Origin: Bradyrhizobium sp.
Lineage (GTDB): Bacteria; Pseudomonadota; Alphaproteobacteria; Rhizobiales; Xanthobacteraceae
Direction: 5' to 3'
DNA length: 51,349 bases
Assembly (NCBI RefSeq): GCF_016213215.1
Contig: NZ_JACRAW010000121.1
Location: forward strand, 1-51,349
In this document: positions 15,993-24,596 of the stretch, one piece after another
Numbering within the stretch: the stretch's first letter is position 1
Layout: each line of letters begins with the position of its first letter
Translations under genes and position numbers: made by a program
The notes under the pieces: model-generated
Told to the model about the DNA's origin: nothing
Database searches by the model: none
The model's input: the letters and a program-made list of their open reading frames with translations, nothing else

Positions 15993-17159
15993 ATGATCCG
16001 TCGAACGCTTTCGCTCGCGCCCGCTTTGCTGGCGAGCCTTTCTCTCGCGGCATCGGCGCCGGCATATGCCGACGAGGTCAAGCTGCCGCCGACCATGGCG
16101 TTTACGGCCTACGATACCGGCACCGCCGGTTTCAACATGGCCGTCGCCGTCGGCAAGATGATGAAGGACAAGTACGGAACCGACGTGCGGGTGCTGCCCG
16201 CCGGCAACGACGTTGCGCGCCTGGCGCCGCTTCGAGCCAACCGGGCGACCGTTTCGGCCATGGGCTCCGGCAGCTATTTCGCCCAGGAGGGCGTGTTCGA
16301 ATTCGGCGCCAAGGAGTGGGGGCCGCAAGCGCTGCAAGTCGTGCTGTCGACGGTCGATTGCAACGGCGCCTCGCTCGGCGTGGCGCGCGACACCGGGGTG
16401 ACCCAGATCAAGGATCTCAAAGGCAAGCGTGTCGGCTTCGTGGTCGGCTCGCCGGCGCTCAACCAGAACGCACTCGCGATCCTGGCCTTTGCCGGGCTCA
16501 AGAAGGCGGATGTCCAGGCCGTCGAGTTTGCCAGCTACGGCGCTATGTGGAAGGGCATGACGAACGGCGATGTCGACGCAGCGTTCGCCACCACCATCAC
16601 CGGCCCTGCCAAGGAGGTCGAGGCCTCGCCGCGCGGCCTGATCTGGCCCCCACTGCCCCACAAGGACAAGGAGGGCTGGGAGCGCGTGAAGAAAGTTGGA
16701 TCCTTCTTCTTCCCGCATCTGGCCACCTGCGGTGCCGGCATCTCCAAGGACAAGCCGATCGAACTGGGCACCTATCCCTATCCGATCTTTGTCGTCTATG
16801 GTTCTCAGCCTGCCGACCAGGTCTACTCCGTCACCAAGGCCATGATCGCCGGCTATGATGCCTACAAGGATGCCGCGCCGGGCGCGAGCGGGCTCGCTGC
16901 CGACAAGCAGACGAAGAACTGGGTGGTGCCGGTGCATCCGGGCGCGGTGAAGGCGCTCAAGGAAGCCGGCCAGTGGAGCGCCGACCAGGAGGCGCACAAC
17001 AACAAGCTCTTCAAGAGGCAGGAGGTATTGGCCGCGGCCTGGGCCGCGTACGGTAAGTCGAATCCGCCCTCGGACGAAAAAGCCTTCCTGGAAGGATGGA
17101 TGAAAGCACGCGCAGCCGCGCTGGAGAAAGCCGCCATGCCGAACGGATTTGAGGGGTAG
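15993..17159 (+). CDS. TAXI-family TRAP solute receptor
   Basis: This 388-residue periplasmic protein begins with a Sec signal peptide cut about residue 27 (ALLASLSLAASAPAYA-DEV). The mature part has the TAXI binding-protein pattern AYDTGTAGFNMAVAVGKMM and PLRANRATVSAMGSGSY. TAXI receptors capture organic acids or amino acids and pass them to a TRAP permease. The start follows TGGGAGGGACAC, a strong ribosome site. The fused permease starts 47 nt after the stop. Position beside a biotin carrier and IclR regulator suggests import of the carboxyltransferase pathway's substrate. Confidence 0.93.
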   Translation: MIRRTLSLAPALLASLSLAASAPAYADEVKLPPTMAFTAYDTGTAGFNMAVAVGKMMKDKYGTDVRVLPAGNDVARLAPLRANRATVSAMGSGSYFAQEGVFEFGAKEWGPQALQVVLSTVDCNGASLGVARDTGVTQIKDLKGKRVGFVVGSPALNQNALAILAFAGLKKADVQAVEFASYGAMWKGMTNGDVDAAFATTITGPAKEVEASPRGLIWPPLPHKDKEGWERVKKVGSFFFPHLATCGAGISKDKPIELGTYPYPIFVVYGSQPADQVYSVTKAMIAGYDAYKDAAPGASGLAADKQTKNWVVPVHPGAVKALKEAGQWSADQEAHNNKLFKRQEVLAAAWAAYGKSNPPSDEKAFLEGWMKARAAALEKAAMPNGFEG

Positions 17160-17205
17160 ACCAGGCGTTCGTTCGCACAGCCGCCGCTTCAGTTACGGGA
17201 TCAAT

Positions 17206-19281
17206 ATGTCGTCTGCTTCTCCGACCAACGCCCCGAACGAACAGACGAAGAAGATTGTATTTGACGATCCCCACGGCGCGGCCGGCAGTCTGCAGGAGGC
17301 CGAGGTCACCAGGGTCCGAACCCTGCGTGGCTTCTGGCGATTGGCTCTGGTCGCCGCTACAGCGGCGACCATCCTGCTTTGCATCAACCAGCAGTTCGCA
17401 CTGCGCTTCCTGGTGGGCTACACGCAGCTGAACACGGAGTACTTCTATCTCCTGATCGCGCTGATGCTGCCCTTCACGTTCCTGATTTTCCCGGGCTCGG
17501 AGCGCGCGTCCATCGAGCGCATCCCCTGGTATGACGTCCTGCTCTTTCTTGTGACATTCGGCTCCGCACTCGTGCTGATGTCCAACGTGCGCAAGGCCGC
17601 CGAGGCCGGGTGGGAATTCGGCGGCGCGCCATCGACCGTCATCGTCGCCGGCGTCATGATGTGGGTGATCCTGATGGAGGCGCTGCGCCGGACCGGCGGC
17701 TGGAGCCTGCTGCTCAGCGTATTGCCGTTTACCGTGTACCCGCTGTTTGCCGACGCCAAATGGCTCGGGCCGTTCCGCGGCACCCAATCCACGCTGGAGC
17801 AGGCGACCGCCTACCATGTGCTGTCGGGCGAAAGCCTGCTCGGCATCCCGATCCAGGCCTTTGCCGACACGGTGATCGGCTTTCTCGTGTTCGGCACCGC
17901 GCTGATGATGACCGGCGCCGGCAAGTTCTTCATCAATCTCTCCTTTGCATTGTGCGGTACGTTCCGCGGCGGCGCCGCCAAAGTCTGCATTTTCGCGAGC
18001 GGCATGCTCGGCATGATGTCTGGCTCGATCATCTCCAACGTGCTGACCGCCGGCACCATGACAATTCCGGTCATGAAGAAGAGCGGCTTCCGCGCCTCCT
18101 ATGCCGCCGCGATCGAGGCCTGCGCCTCGACCGGCGCCGTCCTGGCACCTCCGGTAATGGGCGCAACCGCCTTCGTCATCGCCCAATTCCTGAACGTCAG
18201 CTACGCAGAGGTCGCGGTCGCCGCAATTATTCCGGCAACGCTTTATTATATCGGCCTGTTCATGCAGGTCGATTCTTATGCGGCACGACACGGCCTGCAG
18301 GGTATCCCGCGCGCCGAGTTGCCGAGGGTGATCGATACGATCAAGGAAGGCTGGTACTACGTCTTCGTGATCGCGCTTCTCATCGTCATGCTGCTCTACT
18401 TCAAGCGCGAAAGCCACGCTCCGTTCTACGCGACCGCCCTGCTCCTGGTTCTCAACCAGATCTTCTCCAGGCAGACGCGCTGGACCGCGGGCACGATCAG
18501 CAAATTTCTTGAAGTGAACGGGCGCACCTTCGTGGAACTGGTCGGCATTCTGGCCGGCTGCGGTCTTCTGATCGGCGCGTTCTCCATGACAGGCGTGGTT
18601 TCGAGCCTTGCCAACGATCTACTGCATCTTGCCGGCGACAATGCCCTCCTGCTGCTCGCGATGTGCGCCTTCACCAGCCTCGTCCTCGGCCTCGGCCTGA
18701 CGACCACCGCCTGCTACATCTTTCTCGCGATCCTGGTCGCCCCGGCATTGGAAAAGCTCGGCCTGAATCGGATGGCCGTGCACATGTTCATTTTCTATTG
18801 GGGCATGCTGTCGTCGATCACACCGCCCGTGGCGATCGCTTCCTTCGCCGCCGCCGGCATCGCCGGTTCGCCGGCGATGAAAACGGGATGGGAATCGATG
18901 TGGGTCGGCAGCATCATCTACTTCATCCCGTTCTTCTTCGTCCTGAACCCGGCACTGGTGCTGCAGGGCCCCAGCCCCTATCTCGCCGGGTTGGGCCTGA
19001 TGGCGATGGCGGCGTTCGGCACGCTTTTCATCTGCGGCGGCATCCAGGGCTACCAACCGTTTGTCGGCGATCTCCGCGCTGCCGGCACGCTGGAATGGCC
19101 GATCAGAGTGCTGCTCGTCCTCGGCGGCTTCGTCATCGCAACGCCCGGCGGGGGTATCCTGCCGCTGTCGCAGATGCAGGTGTCCCTGCTGGGCATCGCC
19201 ATTCTGATGCCCGCGCTGCTGGTTGCGCTGCTGCTGGTGCGCCGCCAGGCGCTCCTGCCCAACAGACTCCGCGCACCCTGA
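17206..19281 (+). CDS. TRAP transporter permease, fused 4TM/12TM
   Basis: This 691-residue integral membrane protein combines the small (DctQ-like, spans in about residues 40-220) and large (DctM-like, rest) TRAP subunits, the usual form with TAXI receptors. Segments such as GMLGMMSGSIISNVLTAG and GLGLTTTACYIFLAI match the DctM core with its ion-binding helices. The ATG at 17206 was chosen; the in-frame extension back to 17149 overlaps the receptor gene and adds no recognisable sequence. It imports the receptor's ligand with an ion gradient. Substrate unknown. Confidence 0.9.
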   Translation: MSSASPTNAPNEQTKKIVFDDPHGAAGSLQEAEVTRVRTLRGFWRLALVAATAATILLCINQQFALRFLVGYTQLNTEYFYLLIALMLPFTFLIFPGSERASIERIPWYDVLLFLVTFGSALVLMSNVRKAAEAGWEFGGAPSTVIVAGVMMWVILMEALRRTGGWSLLLSVLPFTVYPLFADAKWLGPFRGTQSTLEQATAYHVLSGESLLGIPIQAFADTVIGFLVFGTALMMTGAGKFFINLSFALCGTFRGGAAKVCIFASGMLGMMSGSIISNVLTAGTMTIPVMKKSGFRASYAAAIEACASTGAVLAPPVMGATAFVIAQFLNVSYAEVAVAAIIPATLYYIGLFMQVDSYAARHGLQGIPRAELPRVIDTIKEGWYYVFVIALLIVMLLYFKRESHAPFYATALLLVLNQIFSRQTRWTAGTISKFLEVNGRTFVELVGILAGCGLLIGAFSMTGVVSSLANDLLHLAGDNALLLLAMCAFTSLVLGLGLTTTACYIFLAILVAPALEKLGLNRMAVHMFIFYWGMLSSITPPVAIASFAAAGIAGSPAMKTGWESMWVGSIIYFIPFFFVLNPALVLQGPSPYLAGLGLMAMAAFGTLFICGGIQGYQPFVGDLRAAGTLEWPIRVLLVLGGFVIATPGGGILPLSQMQVSLLGIAILMPALLVALLLVRRQALLPNRLRAP

Positions 19282-19287
19282 GCGGTA

Positions 19288-19818
19288 CTAGCCGACGACT
19301 TCGGTAACCGGCTGCAGATCGACGCCGAAGGTCTCCAGGAACTTCGACGTCATGATGTAGAAGCCGATCGAGAGCTGCAGCTCGACCAGTGCGCCCGGCG
19401 TGAGCCTTGAAGCGATCGCGTTGAAGGTCACATCCGTCGGCCGGCGCAGCTTGACGACCTCGTCGGTGAACGCGAGCGCGGCTCGCTGCACCTCGTTGAA
19501 GCAGGTGGCCGACTGCCAGTTCTCCAGCGCCTCGTTCTGCTCGTCGGTGACGCCGACGCTCTTGCCGATGCGCTTATGCGCGGCGACTTCATACGGCGCT
19601 TCACACAGGATTCCGGTACGCGTGATCGCGAGCTCGCGCACGACGGGGTCGAGTTCGCCCTCGGAACGGATGGCCCGACCGAGCCGGCAATACTGTTCGA
19701 GATAGCGCGGCGAGTGCGCCATCATGCGAAAGATGTTGGCGTTGCGGTTCTTGCCTAGGATTTCACGCGTACGATCGGCAGCCTTTGCTGGATCGATGTA
19801 GTCGATGCGGGCCATCAT
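19288..19818 (-). CDS. Carboxymuconolactone decarboxylase/AhpD-like protein
   Basis: This 176-residue protein has the all-helical CMD/AhpD fold. The core ELAITRTGILCEAPYEVAAH (near 63-82) keeps the E-x(n)-H pattern of the family but only one cysteine, so it lacks the CxxC redox pair of true AhpD peroxidase partners. Many such proteins sit in catabolic clusters with unknown roles. It is convergent with the TRAP permease (6-nt gap) and reads in the same direction as the thiolase/DUF35 genes, but 346 nt separate them. Decarboxylase activity should not be assumed. Confidence 0.82.
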   Translation of the reverse strand: MMARIDYIDPAKAADRTREILGKNRNANIFRMMAHSPRYLEQYCRLGRAIRSEGELDPVVRELAITRTGILCEAPYEVAAHKRIGKSVGVTDEQNEALENWQSATCFNEVQRAALAFTDEVVKLRRPTDVTFNAIASRLTPGALVELQLSIGFYIMTSKFLETFGVDLQPVTEVVG

Positions 19819-19943
19819 TCACCTTGGGGTTCGATACGTGTTGTTCTTGTCGGTATCGGTTTCGCGAACCCTATCCGCCGACCGACTCAAGAGCAACACG
19901 AACGAGTCAAATTACCGCCGCATTACTGAACGACGGTTGCACC

Positions 19944-19987
19944 GTCGATACTTACCGAGTGGGGAGTGGTCTCGGTAAGTACTCGAC
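19944..19987. other. Long stem-loop in the CMD/DUF35 gap
   Basis: TACTTACCGAG (19949-19959) and CTCGGTAAGTA (19971-19981) are perfect 11-bp arms. With one bulged base the pairing extends to GTCGA/TCGAC, giving about 16 bp around an 11-nt loop. It lies between the start of the AhpD-like gene (minus) and a possible small ORF (plus). There is no U-tract. The rest of 19819-20075 is somewhat AT-richer and shows no other gene. Candidate operator or RNA element. Confidence 0.5.
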
Positions 19988-20075
19988 GCGGGGTGTTCCG
20001 AGTAATAATCACTGACCGTCGTCGGCGCTTCTTGGCGCAGCGACGAGTCATGCCCGAGTCTAGGGAGAAGCAGGC

Positions 20076-20177
20076 ATGAAGGGAGCCACCAAGAGGGCGG
20101 CCTCGGAGGCGCTCGCACATATGCTGGCGGTGACGGCGATGCTCGTCATCGTCAGCATATTGTTCTATTCGCGGTGA
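20076..20177 (+). CDS. Possible 33-residue membrane peptide
   Basis: An ATG 5 nt after AGGGAGAAG opens a 33-codon frame ending in TGA. The peptide has a basic N-terminus (MKGATKRAASEALAH) and one hydrophobic helix (MLAVTAMLVIVSILFYS), the layout of a small inner-membrane protein. It overlaps the convergent DUF35 gene by 13 nt. No family was recognised. The good ribosome site and clean membrane profile are the only support, so it could be a chance frame. Confidence 0.4.
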   Translation: MKGATKRAASEALAHMLAVTAMLVIVSILFYSR

Positions 20178-20536
20178 TCCCTCGTAAAATGCGGCACCAG
20201 GCGTCCGGCGAACAGCTCGAAACGCGCGACGACCTCATCGCCGATGGCGAGATCCTTCTCGCCATGCGCCATCATCCGAAACCCTTCGTCGCAATCGACC
20301 AGCACGATGTTGTACGGCACGTGGGCGCGGGCCTCGGGTGTCGCGGCACGACACACCAGCGACGTCGCATATATCCTGCCCCTGCCGGTTGAGCGCCGCG
20401 TTTGCGGATTCGGCACGCCGCAGACTGCGCAGAAAGCACGCCGGAAATACTGCACCGCGCCGCATGATGCGCACGACTGGTAGACGATCGCGCCTTCGCC
20501 GGTGGTCCAGTCCGCCATGCCTTGGCTGCCGCTCAT
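20165..20536 (-). CDS. DUF35 zinc-ribbon/OB-fold acyl-CoA-binding protein
   Basis: This 123-residue protein has a rubredoxin-like zinc ribbon (CASCG near 22 and CAVCG near 36) followed by an OB-fold domain, the DUF35 architecture. Such proteins bind acyl-CoA and pair with thiolase-like enzymes, for example BbsA with BbsB, or ChsH2 with Ltp2 in steroid breakdown. Its ATG overlaps the thiolase-like gene's stop (20533-20536), so the two are translationally coupled and probably form one complex. The family call is strong; the chemistry is inferred from the partner. Confidence 0.88.
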   Translation of the reverse strand: MSGSQGMADWTTGEGAIVYQSCASCGAVQYFRRAFCAVCGVPNPQTRRSTGRGRIYATSLVCRAATPEARAHVPYNIVLVDCDEGFRMMAHGEKDLAIGDEVVARFELFAGRLVPHFTRDHRE

Positions 20537-21669
20537 CTGACCTGCTCCAGGAACATGCTGACATGGGACGACAGCACGCCGCCATCGCCGTGCAGAAGCG
20601 CGACCGACGCGTCGGCCACCTGCCGGGGACCGGCGCGTCCGGTCATTTGCAGGTGGGTTTCGACGAGATGGGCCATCGCTCCGCCGACGCCGCAGTGTCC
20701 GTAGCTGAGCAGGCCGCCATGGGTATTGAGCGGCATGGCGCCGTCGCGACTGAAATGGCCGGCACGCACCCGCGCCGCCGCCTCGCCGCGGCCGGCAAGG
20801 CCGAGGTCCTCGAGCAGCATCAGTAGCGTGATGGTGAAGCTGTCATAGACCGCCGCATAGCGCACATCGGAGATCGCGATGCTTGAGGCTTCCTTCGCCC
20901 GCCCAATCGCAATCTCCGCCCCGAGCTCGCTGAGGCGCGGCGCGGCGGTGACATGCTGATGGGTGTGCGCCTGGGCGCAGCCGCGCACGCGCACTCCAGT
21001 TTCACCGGTCCGTTCGCGGCTGACGACGAAGGCCGCGCCGCCGTCCGAAACAGGACAGCAGTCGAGAAGCTTCAGCGGCAGCGCGACCGGCTTCGATGCC
21101 ATGACATCGGCGACTGTGATCGGGTCGTGAAACTGCGCGCCGGGATGATCCAGCGCGTGGCGGCGCATCAGTACGGCAAATTCGGCGAGGTCTTCCTGCG
21201 TGACGCCGTATTCGTGCATGTAGCGCGAGGCAACAAGGCCGTAATAGGCGGGAATGGTCGGCCCGAGCGATACTTCGTAGTCGGCATGCCCGACCTGGGC
21301 GAGCGCCTGGATCGACGCATCGCGGCTTTGGCCGGTCAGGCGATTTTCGCCCGCGACCACCAGCACATGCCGCGCGACGTTCGCATCCACCAGATGATGC
21401 GCCAACATCGCCATGGCGAGGCCGGTAGCGCCGCCGACCTGCACCGCATGGGCATAGGAGGGGCGAATGCCGAAATGCTCGGCGAACACGGTTGCCAGCA
21501 TGATGTGCGGCGACACGGTGCTGTAGCCGCACAAAATGCCGTCGATGTCGGATCGCCTCAAGCCGGCATCGGCGATCGCAAGCGCGGCCGCCTCGCTCAT
21601 CAGATCGAGCGACGACGAGCCCTCGTGCTTGCCGTAAGAGGTAAGCCCAACGCCAGTGATGAAGCTCAT
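20533..21669 (-). CDS. Thiolase-like protein without nucleophilic Cys (Ltp2/SCP2 type)
   Basis: This 378-residue protein has the thiolase fold, but the position normally occupied by the active cysteine reads QVGGATGLAMAMLAHHL (near residues 86-102), with glycine in place of Cys. The late histidine remains (LSYGHCGVGGAMAH near 320). Proteins like this, when paired with DUF35 partners, include Ltp2-type retro-aldolases that split beta-hydroxyacyl-CoA. It is coupled by ATGA overlap to the DUF35 gene and follows a second thiolase by 84 nt. A lipid-transfer-like or retro-aldolase role fits better than thiolysis. Confidence 0.83.
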   Translation of the reverse strand: MSFITGVGLTSYGKHEGSSSLDLMSEAAALAIADAGLRRSDIDGILCGYSTVSPHIMLATVFAEHFGIRPSYAHAVQVGGATGLAMAMLAHHLVDANVARHVLVVAGENRLTGQSRDASIQALAQVGHADYEVSLGPTIPAYYGLVASRYMHEYGVTQEDLAEFAVLMRRHALDHPGAQFHDPITVADVMASKPVALPLKLLDCCPVSDGGAAFVVSRERTGETGVRVRGCAQAHTHQHVTAAPRLSELGAEIAIGRAKEASSIAISDVRYAAVYDSFTITLLMLLEDLGLAGRGEAAARVRAGHFSRDGAMPLNTHGGLLSYGHCGVGGAMAHLVETHLQMTGRAGPRQVADASVALLHGDGGVLSSHVSMFLEQVR

Positions 21670-21753
21670 GCTGATACAGCTCTAGGCCGGGCAACAAGGA
21701 TAATAAGTGCCGGCCATGCCCCGCGTCGGCGCGGAGCATGGCGCGACGCCTTC

Positions 21754-22929
21754 TTACTTCACCGGCTCCAGCACGGAGACGTAGTTGGCGACCGCGGCGC
21801 CGCCCATGTTGAAGATGCCGCCAAGCTTGGCATCCTTGAGCTGCATGCCCTCGGGTGCCTGGCCCAACAGCTGCATCGCGGTCATGACGTGCATGGATAC
21901 GCCGGTCGCGCCGATCGGATGACCCTTGGCTTTCAGGCCGCCCGACGGATTGACCGGCAGCTTGCCGTCCTTCAGCGTCCAGCCTTCCTTGACGGCGCGG
22001 AAGCCCTGCCCCTTCGGCGTCAGGCCCATCGCCTCGTACTCGATCAGCTCGGCCACCGTGAAGCAGTCATGGGTCTCGACGAAAGAGAGATCCGACAGGT
22101 CGATGCCGGCCTTTTCCAGTGCGCGCTGCCAGGCGACCGTGCAGCCCTCGAACTGCAGGATGTCGCGCTTGGACATCGGCAGGAAGTCCTGGGCATGGGC
22201 GGTGGCGCGGAAGGTGACCGCCTTCTTCATGGCCTTCGCGGTCTCGGCATCGGCGAGCACGAGGGCCGCGGCGCCGTCGGAAACCAGCGAGCAGTCGGTG
22301 CGTTTCAAGGGGCCGGCGACATATGGGTTCTTCTCGCTCTCGGACCGGCAGAACTCGTAGCCGAAATCCTTGCGCATCTGCGCATAGGGATTGGCGACGC
22401 CATTCTTGTGGTTCTTGGCGGCGATCAGGGCGAGCGCATCGGACTGGTCACCGTACTTCTGGAAATAGGCCTGCGCGATCTTGCCGAACACGCCGGCGAA
22501 GCCGCCGACCGTATCGCCGTCCTCGGGCAGATACGAGGCCTTCAGCAGGTTCTTGCCGATCTCGGCGCTCGGCGTCCGTGTCATCTGCTCGACCCCGACA
22601 ACCAGGACGATCTTGGCGGCCCCCGCTGCGATCGCACGGATGCCCTGGTGAACGGCGGCCGAGCCGGTTGCGCAGGCGTTTTCAACTCGCGTTGCGGGCT
22701 TGAAACGCAGGTGCGGGTCGGCCTGCAGCACCAGCGAAGCGGTGAAATCCTGCGGCGAGAAACCGGCGTTGAAGTGCCCCAGCACGATTTCGTCGACGTC
22801 GGATGCAGAGATGCCGGCGTCGCTAAGGGCTTCGTTCGCCACCCGAACGACAAGGCTTTCCACGGTTTCGGTATCGAACTTGCCAAACGGCGTATGCGCC
22901 CATCCGACGATGCTGGCGGTCATGGTCAT
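21754..22929 (-). CDS. Acetyl-CoA acetyltransferase/SCP2-type thiolase
   Basis: This 391-residue thiolase retains the nucleophile in ENACATGSAAVHQG (near residue 84) and the histidine in KAKGHPIGATGVSMHV (near 340). The usual second Cys-Gly-Gly-Gly motif is FNMGGAAVANYV, as in SCP2-type thiolases, which use a different second cysteine or none. It heads the operon with the cysteine-less homologue and the DUF35 protein downstream. Paired active and inactive thiolase-like genes are common in degradation of steroids, branched acids and aromatics. Substrate unknown. Confidence 0.87.
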   Translation of the reverse strand: MTMTASIVGWAHTPFGKFDTETVESLVVRVANEALSDAGISASDVDEIVLGHFNAGFSPQDFTASLVLQADPHLRFKPATRVENACATGSAAVHQGIRAIAAGAAKIVLVVGVEQMTRTPSAEIGKNLLKASYLPEDGDTVGGFAGVFGKIAQAYFQKYGDQSDALALIAAKNHKNGVANPYAQMRKDFGYEFCRSESEKNPYVAGPLKRTDCSLVSDGAAALVLADAETAKAMKKAVTFRATAHAQDFLPMSKRDILQFEGCTVAWQRALEKAGIDLSDLSFVETHDCFTVAELIEYEAMGLTPKGQGFRAVKEGWTLKDGKLPVNPSGGLKAKGHPIGATGVSMHVMTAMQLLGQAPEGMQLKDAKLGGIFNMGGAAVANYVSVLEPVK

Positions 22930-22978
22930 TCTCCCTAGTCTGAGATGGCCGGCTTTGTAGCCTATCGGAACGGAGAGT

Positions 22979-23629
22979 TCACGTAGGTTTCAGCGATTTG
23001 ACGGTGCGCTGGCACATGGCGGTTATGCTGGTCCAGTTTCCCGCCCTGATTTCGGCCGGCGGACATAGCCAGGAGCCGCCCACCGCCACCACATTGGGCT
23101 CGACCAGCCAGGAGACCGCGTTCGCCTCCCCGATACCGCCGGTCGGGCAGAAGCGCGCGTTCGGAAACGGGCCGGCCAGGGCGCGCAGACCCTTGATGCC
23201 GCCGGCCTGCTCGGCCGGGAAGAACTTGGCGAGCTCAAAGCCGTGCGCGAGCGCCTGCATCAGTTCGGAGGCGGTGGCAATCCCCGGCACGAACGGCACT
23301 GTGCTCGCGGCGGCCGCCTTGAGCAATTCGGGCGTGGCTCCCGGGCTGACACCGAACCGTGCGCCAAGCTCCTCGGCGCGTGCCAGATCATTCGGACTGA
23401 GGATGGTGCCAATACCGACGACGGCATCCGGCACCTCGCCGATGATGGCTTTCGCCGCCTCGATCGCAACCGGTGTGCGCAAGGTGACTTCGAGGGTTCC
23501 GAATCCGCCGGCGACCAGCGCCTCCGCCAACCGAACGGCATCTTCGAGCCGCTCGATGGTGAGGACGGGAATGACCCTGGCCCGCCTGAACAGCGTGGCG
23601 AGTTCCTTCTGTCTTGCAGCAACCGTCAT
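22979..23629 (-). CDS. eda: 2-Keto-3-deoxy-6-phosphogluconate aldolase
   Basis: This 216-residue class I aldolase cleaves KDPG to pyruvate and glyceraldehyde 3-phosphate, the last Entner-Doudoroff step. GTLEVTLRTP (near 43) holds the catalytic Glu, and FELAKFFPAEQAGG (near 133) the Schiff-base lysine, followed by FCPTGGIG. The ATG at 23629 overlaps the kinase stop by ATGA; the longer frame to 23713 is not needed. KDPGal aldolase (DgoA) is the main alternative, since the upstream kinase could act on either epimer. Confidence 0.92.
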   Translation of the reverse strand: MTVAARQKELATLFRRARVIPVLTIERLEDAVRLAEALVAGGFGTLEVTLRTPVAIEAAKAIIGEVPDAVVGIGTILSPNDLARAEELGARFGVSPGATPELLKAAAASTVPFVPGIATASELMQALAHGFELAKFFPAEQAGGIKGLRALAGPFPNARFCPTGGIGEANAVSWLVEPNVVAVGGSWLCPPAEIRAGNWTSITAMCQRTVKSLKPT

Positions 23630-24570
23630 TGCGATGCCTTGCGTGGGGCCGTGGAGCGGGATCTCTTCCGGAGCGGCATGGCATAGGCGGGGATGATGGC
23701 GCCGGGATAGCACACCACGACACCCGCCAGACGATGTCCGGCACGCGCGGCTTCGATCGGGTCGGAACCAGCAAGCCGGGCCGCGATATAGGCCGCGGCA
23801 AAGCTGTCCCCCGCCGCGGTGGTATCGATGACCCGTTTAGTCACCGGCTCGGCCCTCACCTCGGCCGAGCCGCCCGGAAAACGCAGCAGGCTCGCCGGCT
23901 CGGCGAGCCGCAACACCACCTCTGGAGAGGGAATACGGGCCATCAGCTCGGCCGCGCTCTCGCCGGGATAGAGCGCGAGCAGATCCTCGGTCGAGGCCAG
24001 CACGATGTCGGCGATCTCGAGCGCCGCCCCGAACACGCTCCGCGCAATGTTGAGATCAGGCCAGCCGCGGGCGCGAAAGTTGGTATCGAACACAAAGCGG
24101 GTGCCAAGCAGCCGGGCGCGGGAAAGCGCCGATACAAGGCGCGCTCGCCCGCTCTCGCCATAGAGCGACAAGGTGATGGCCGAGAGATAGACGACATCGT
24201 AGCTCAGCAAGGAATTGAGAAGATCATCCGTCTCCGGCAGATCCATCAATTGCCGCGCGGCCGAATTCTCCCGCCAATGAAAGAACTGACGCTCGCCGTT
24301 GGCATCGGTGTGGATCATGTAGAGCCCGGGCAACATGCCCGGAAGACGCACCACCGGCCTGGTGCCGACGCCCTCTTCCGTCCAGGCAGCGATCATCTCA
24401 TCGCTCAGGGTATCGTCGCCAAGCACGGTGAGATAATCGACCTTGACGTCCAGGCGGGCGAGATAAACCGCGGTATTGAGCGTATCGCCGCCGAACGATC
24501 GCGTGTACAGGGCGCCGGGCCCCTGCCTCAGCTCGATCATGCATTCGCCGATAGAGGCTACCCTGGGCAT
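23626..24570 (-). CDS. kdgK: 2-Keto-3-deoxygluconate kinase (PfkB family)
   Basis: This 314-residue ribokinase-family protein has the N-terminal SIGECMIELRQG segment typical of KdgK, the FGGDTLNTAVYLARL substrate loop near 27, and the C-terminal signature DTTAAGDSFAAAY near 255 with the catalytic Asp. It phosphorylates KDG to KDPG with ATP. Its stop overlaps the eda start, so kinase and aldolase are translationally coupled. The pair completes a semi-phosphorylative route from sugar acids. Confidence 0.92.
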   Translation of the reverse strand: MPRVASIGECMIELRQGPGALYTRSFGGDTLNTAVYLARLDVKVDYLTVLGDDTLSDEMIAAWTEEGVGTRPVVRLPGMLPGLYMIHTDANGERQFFHWRENSAARQLMDLPETDDLLNSLLSYDVVYLSAITLSLYGESGRARLVSALSRARLLGTRFVFDTNFRARGWPDLNIARSVFGAALEIADIVLASTEDLLALYPGESAAELMARIPSPEVVLRLAEPASLLRFPGGSAEVRAEPVTKRVIDTTAAGDSFAAAYIAARLAGSDPIEAARAGHRLAGVVVCYPGAIIPAYAMPLRKRSRSTAPRKASQ

Positions 24571-24596
24571 GAGCGCTACCCGCGTGGATCAGGACC

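Noticed and set aside
19944..19987. Stem-loop as an intrinsic terminator
   Set aside because: No U-tract on either strand, and it lies upstream, not downstream, of the nearest minus-strand gene.
20953..22938. Plus-strand frame of 661 codons opposite both thiolase-like genes
   Set aside because: Low-complexity composition typical of antisense frames in GC-rich DNA; the minus-strand thiolases have catalytic motifs.
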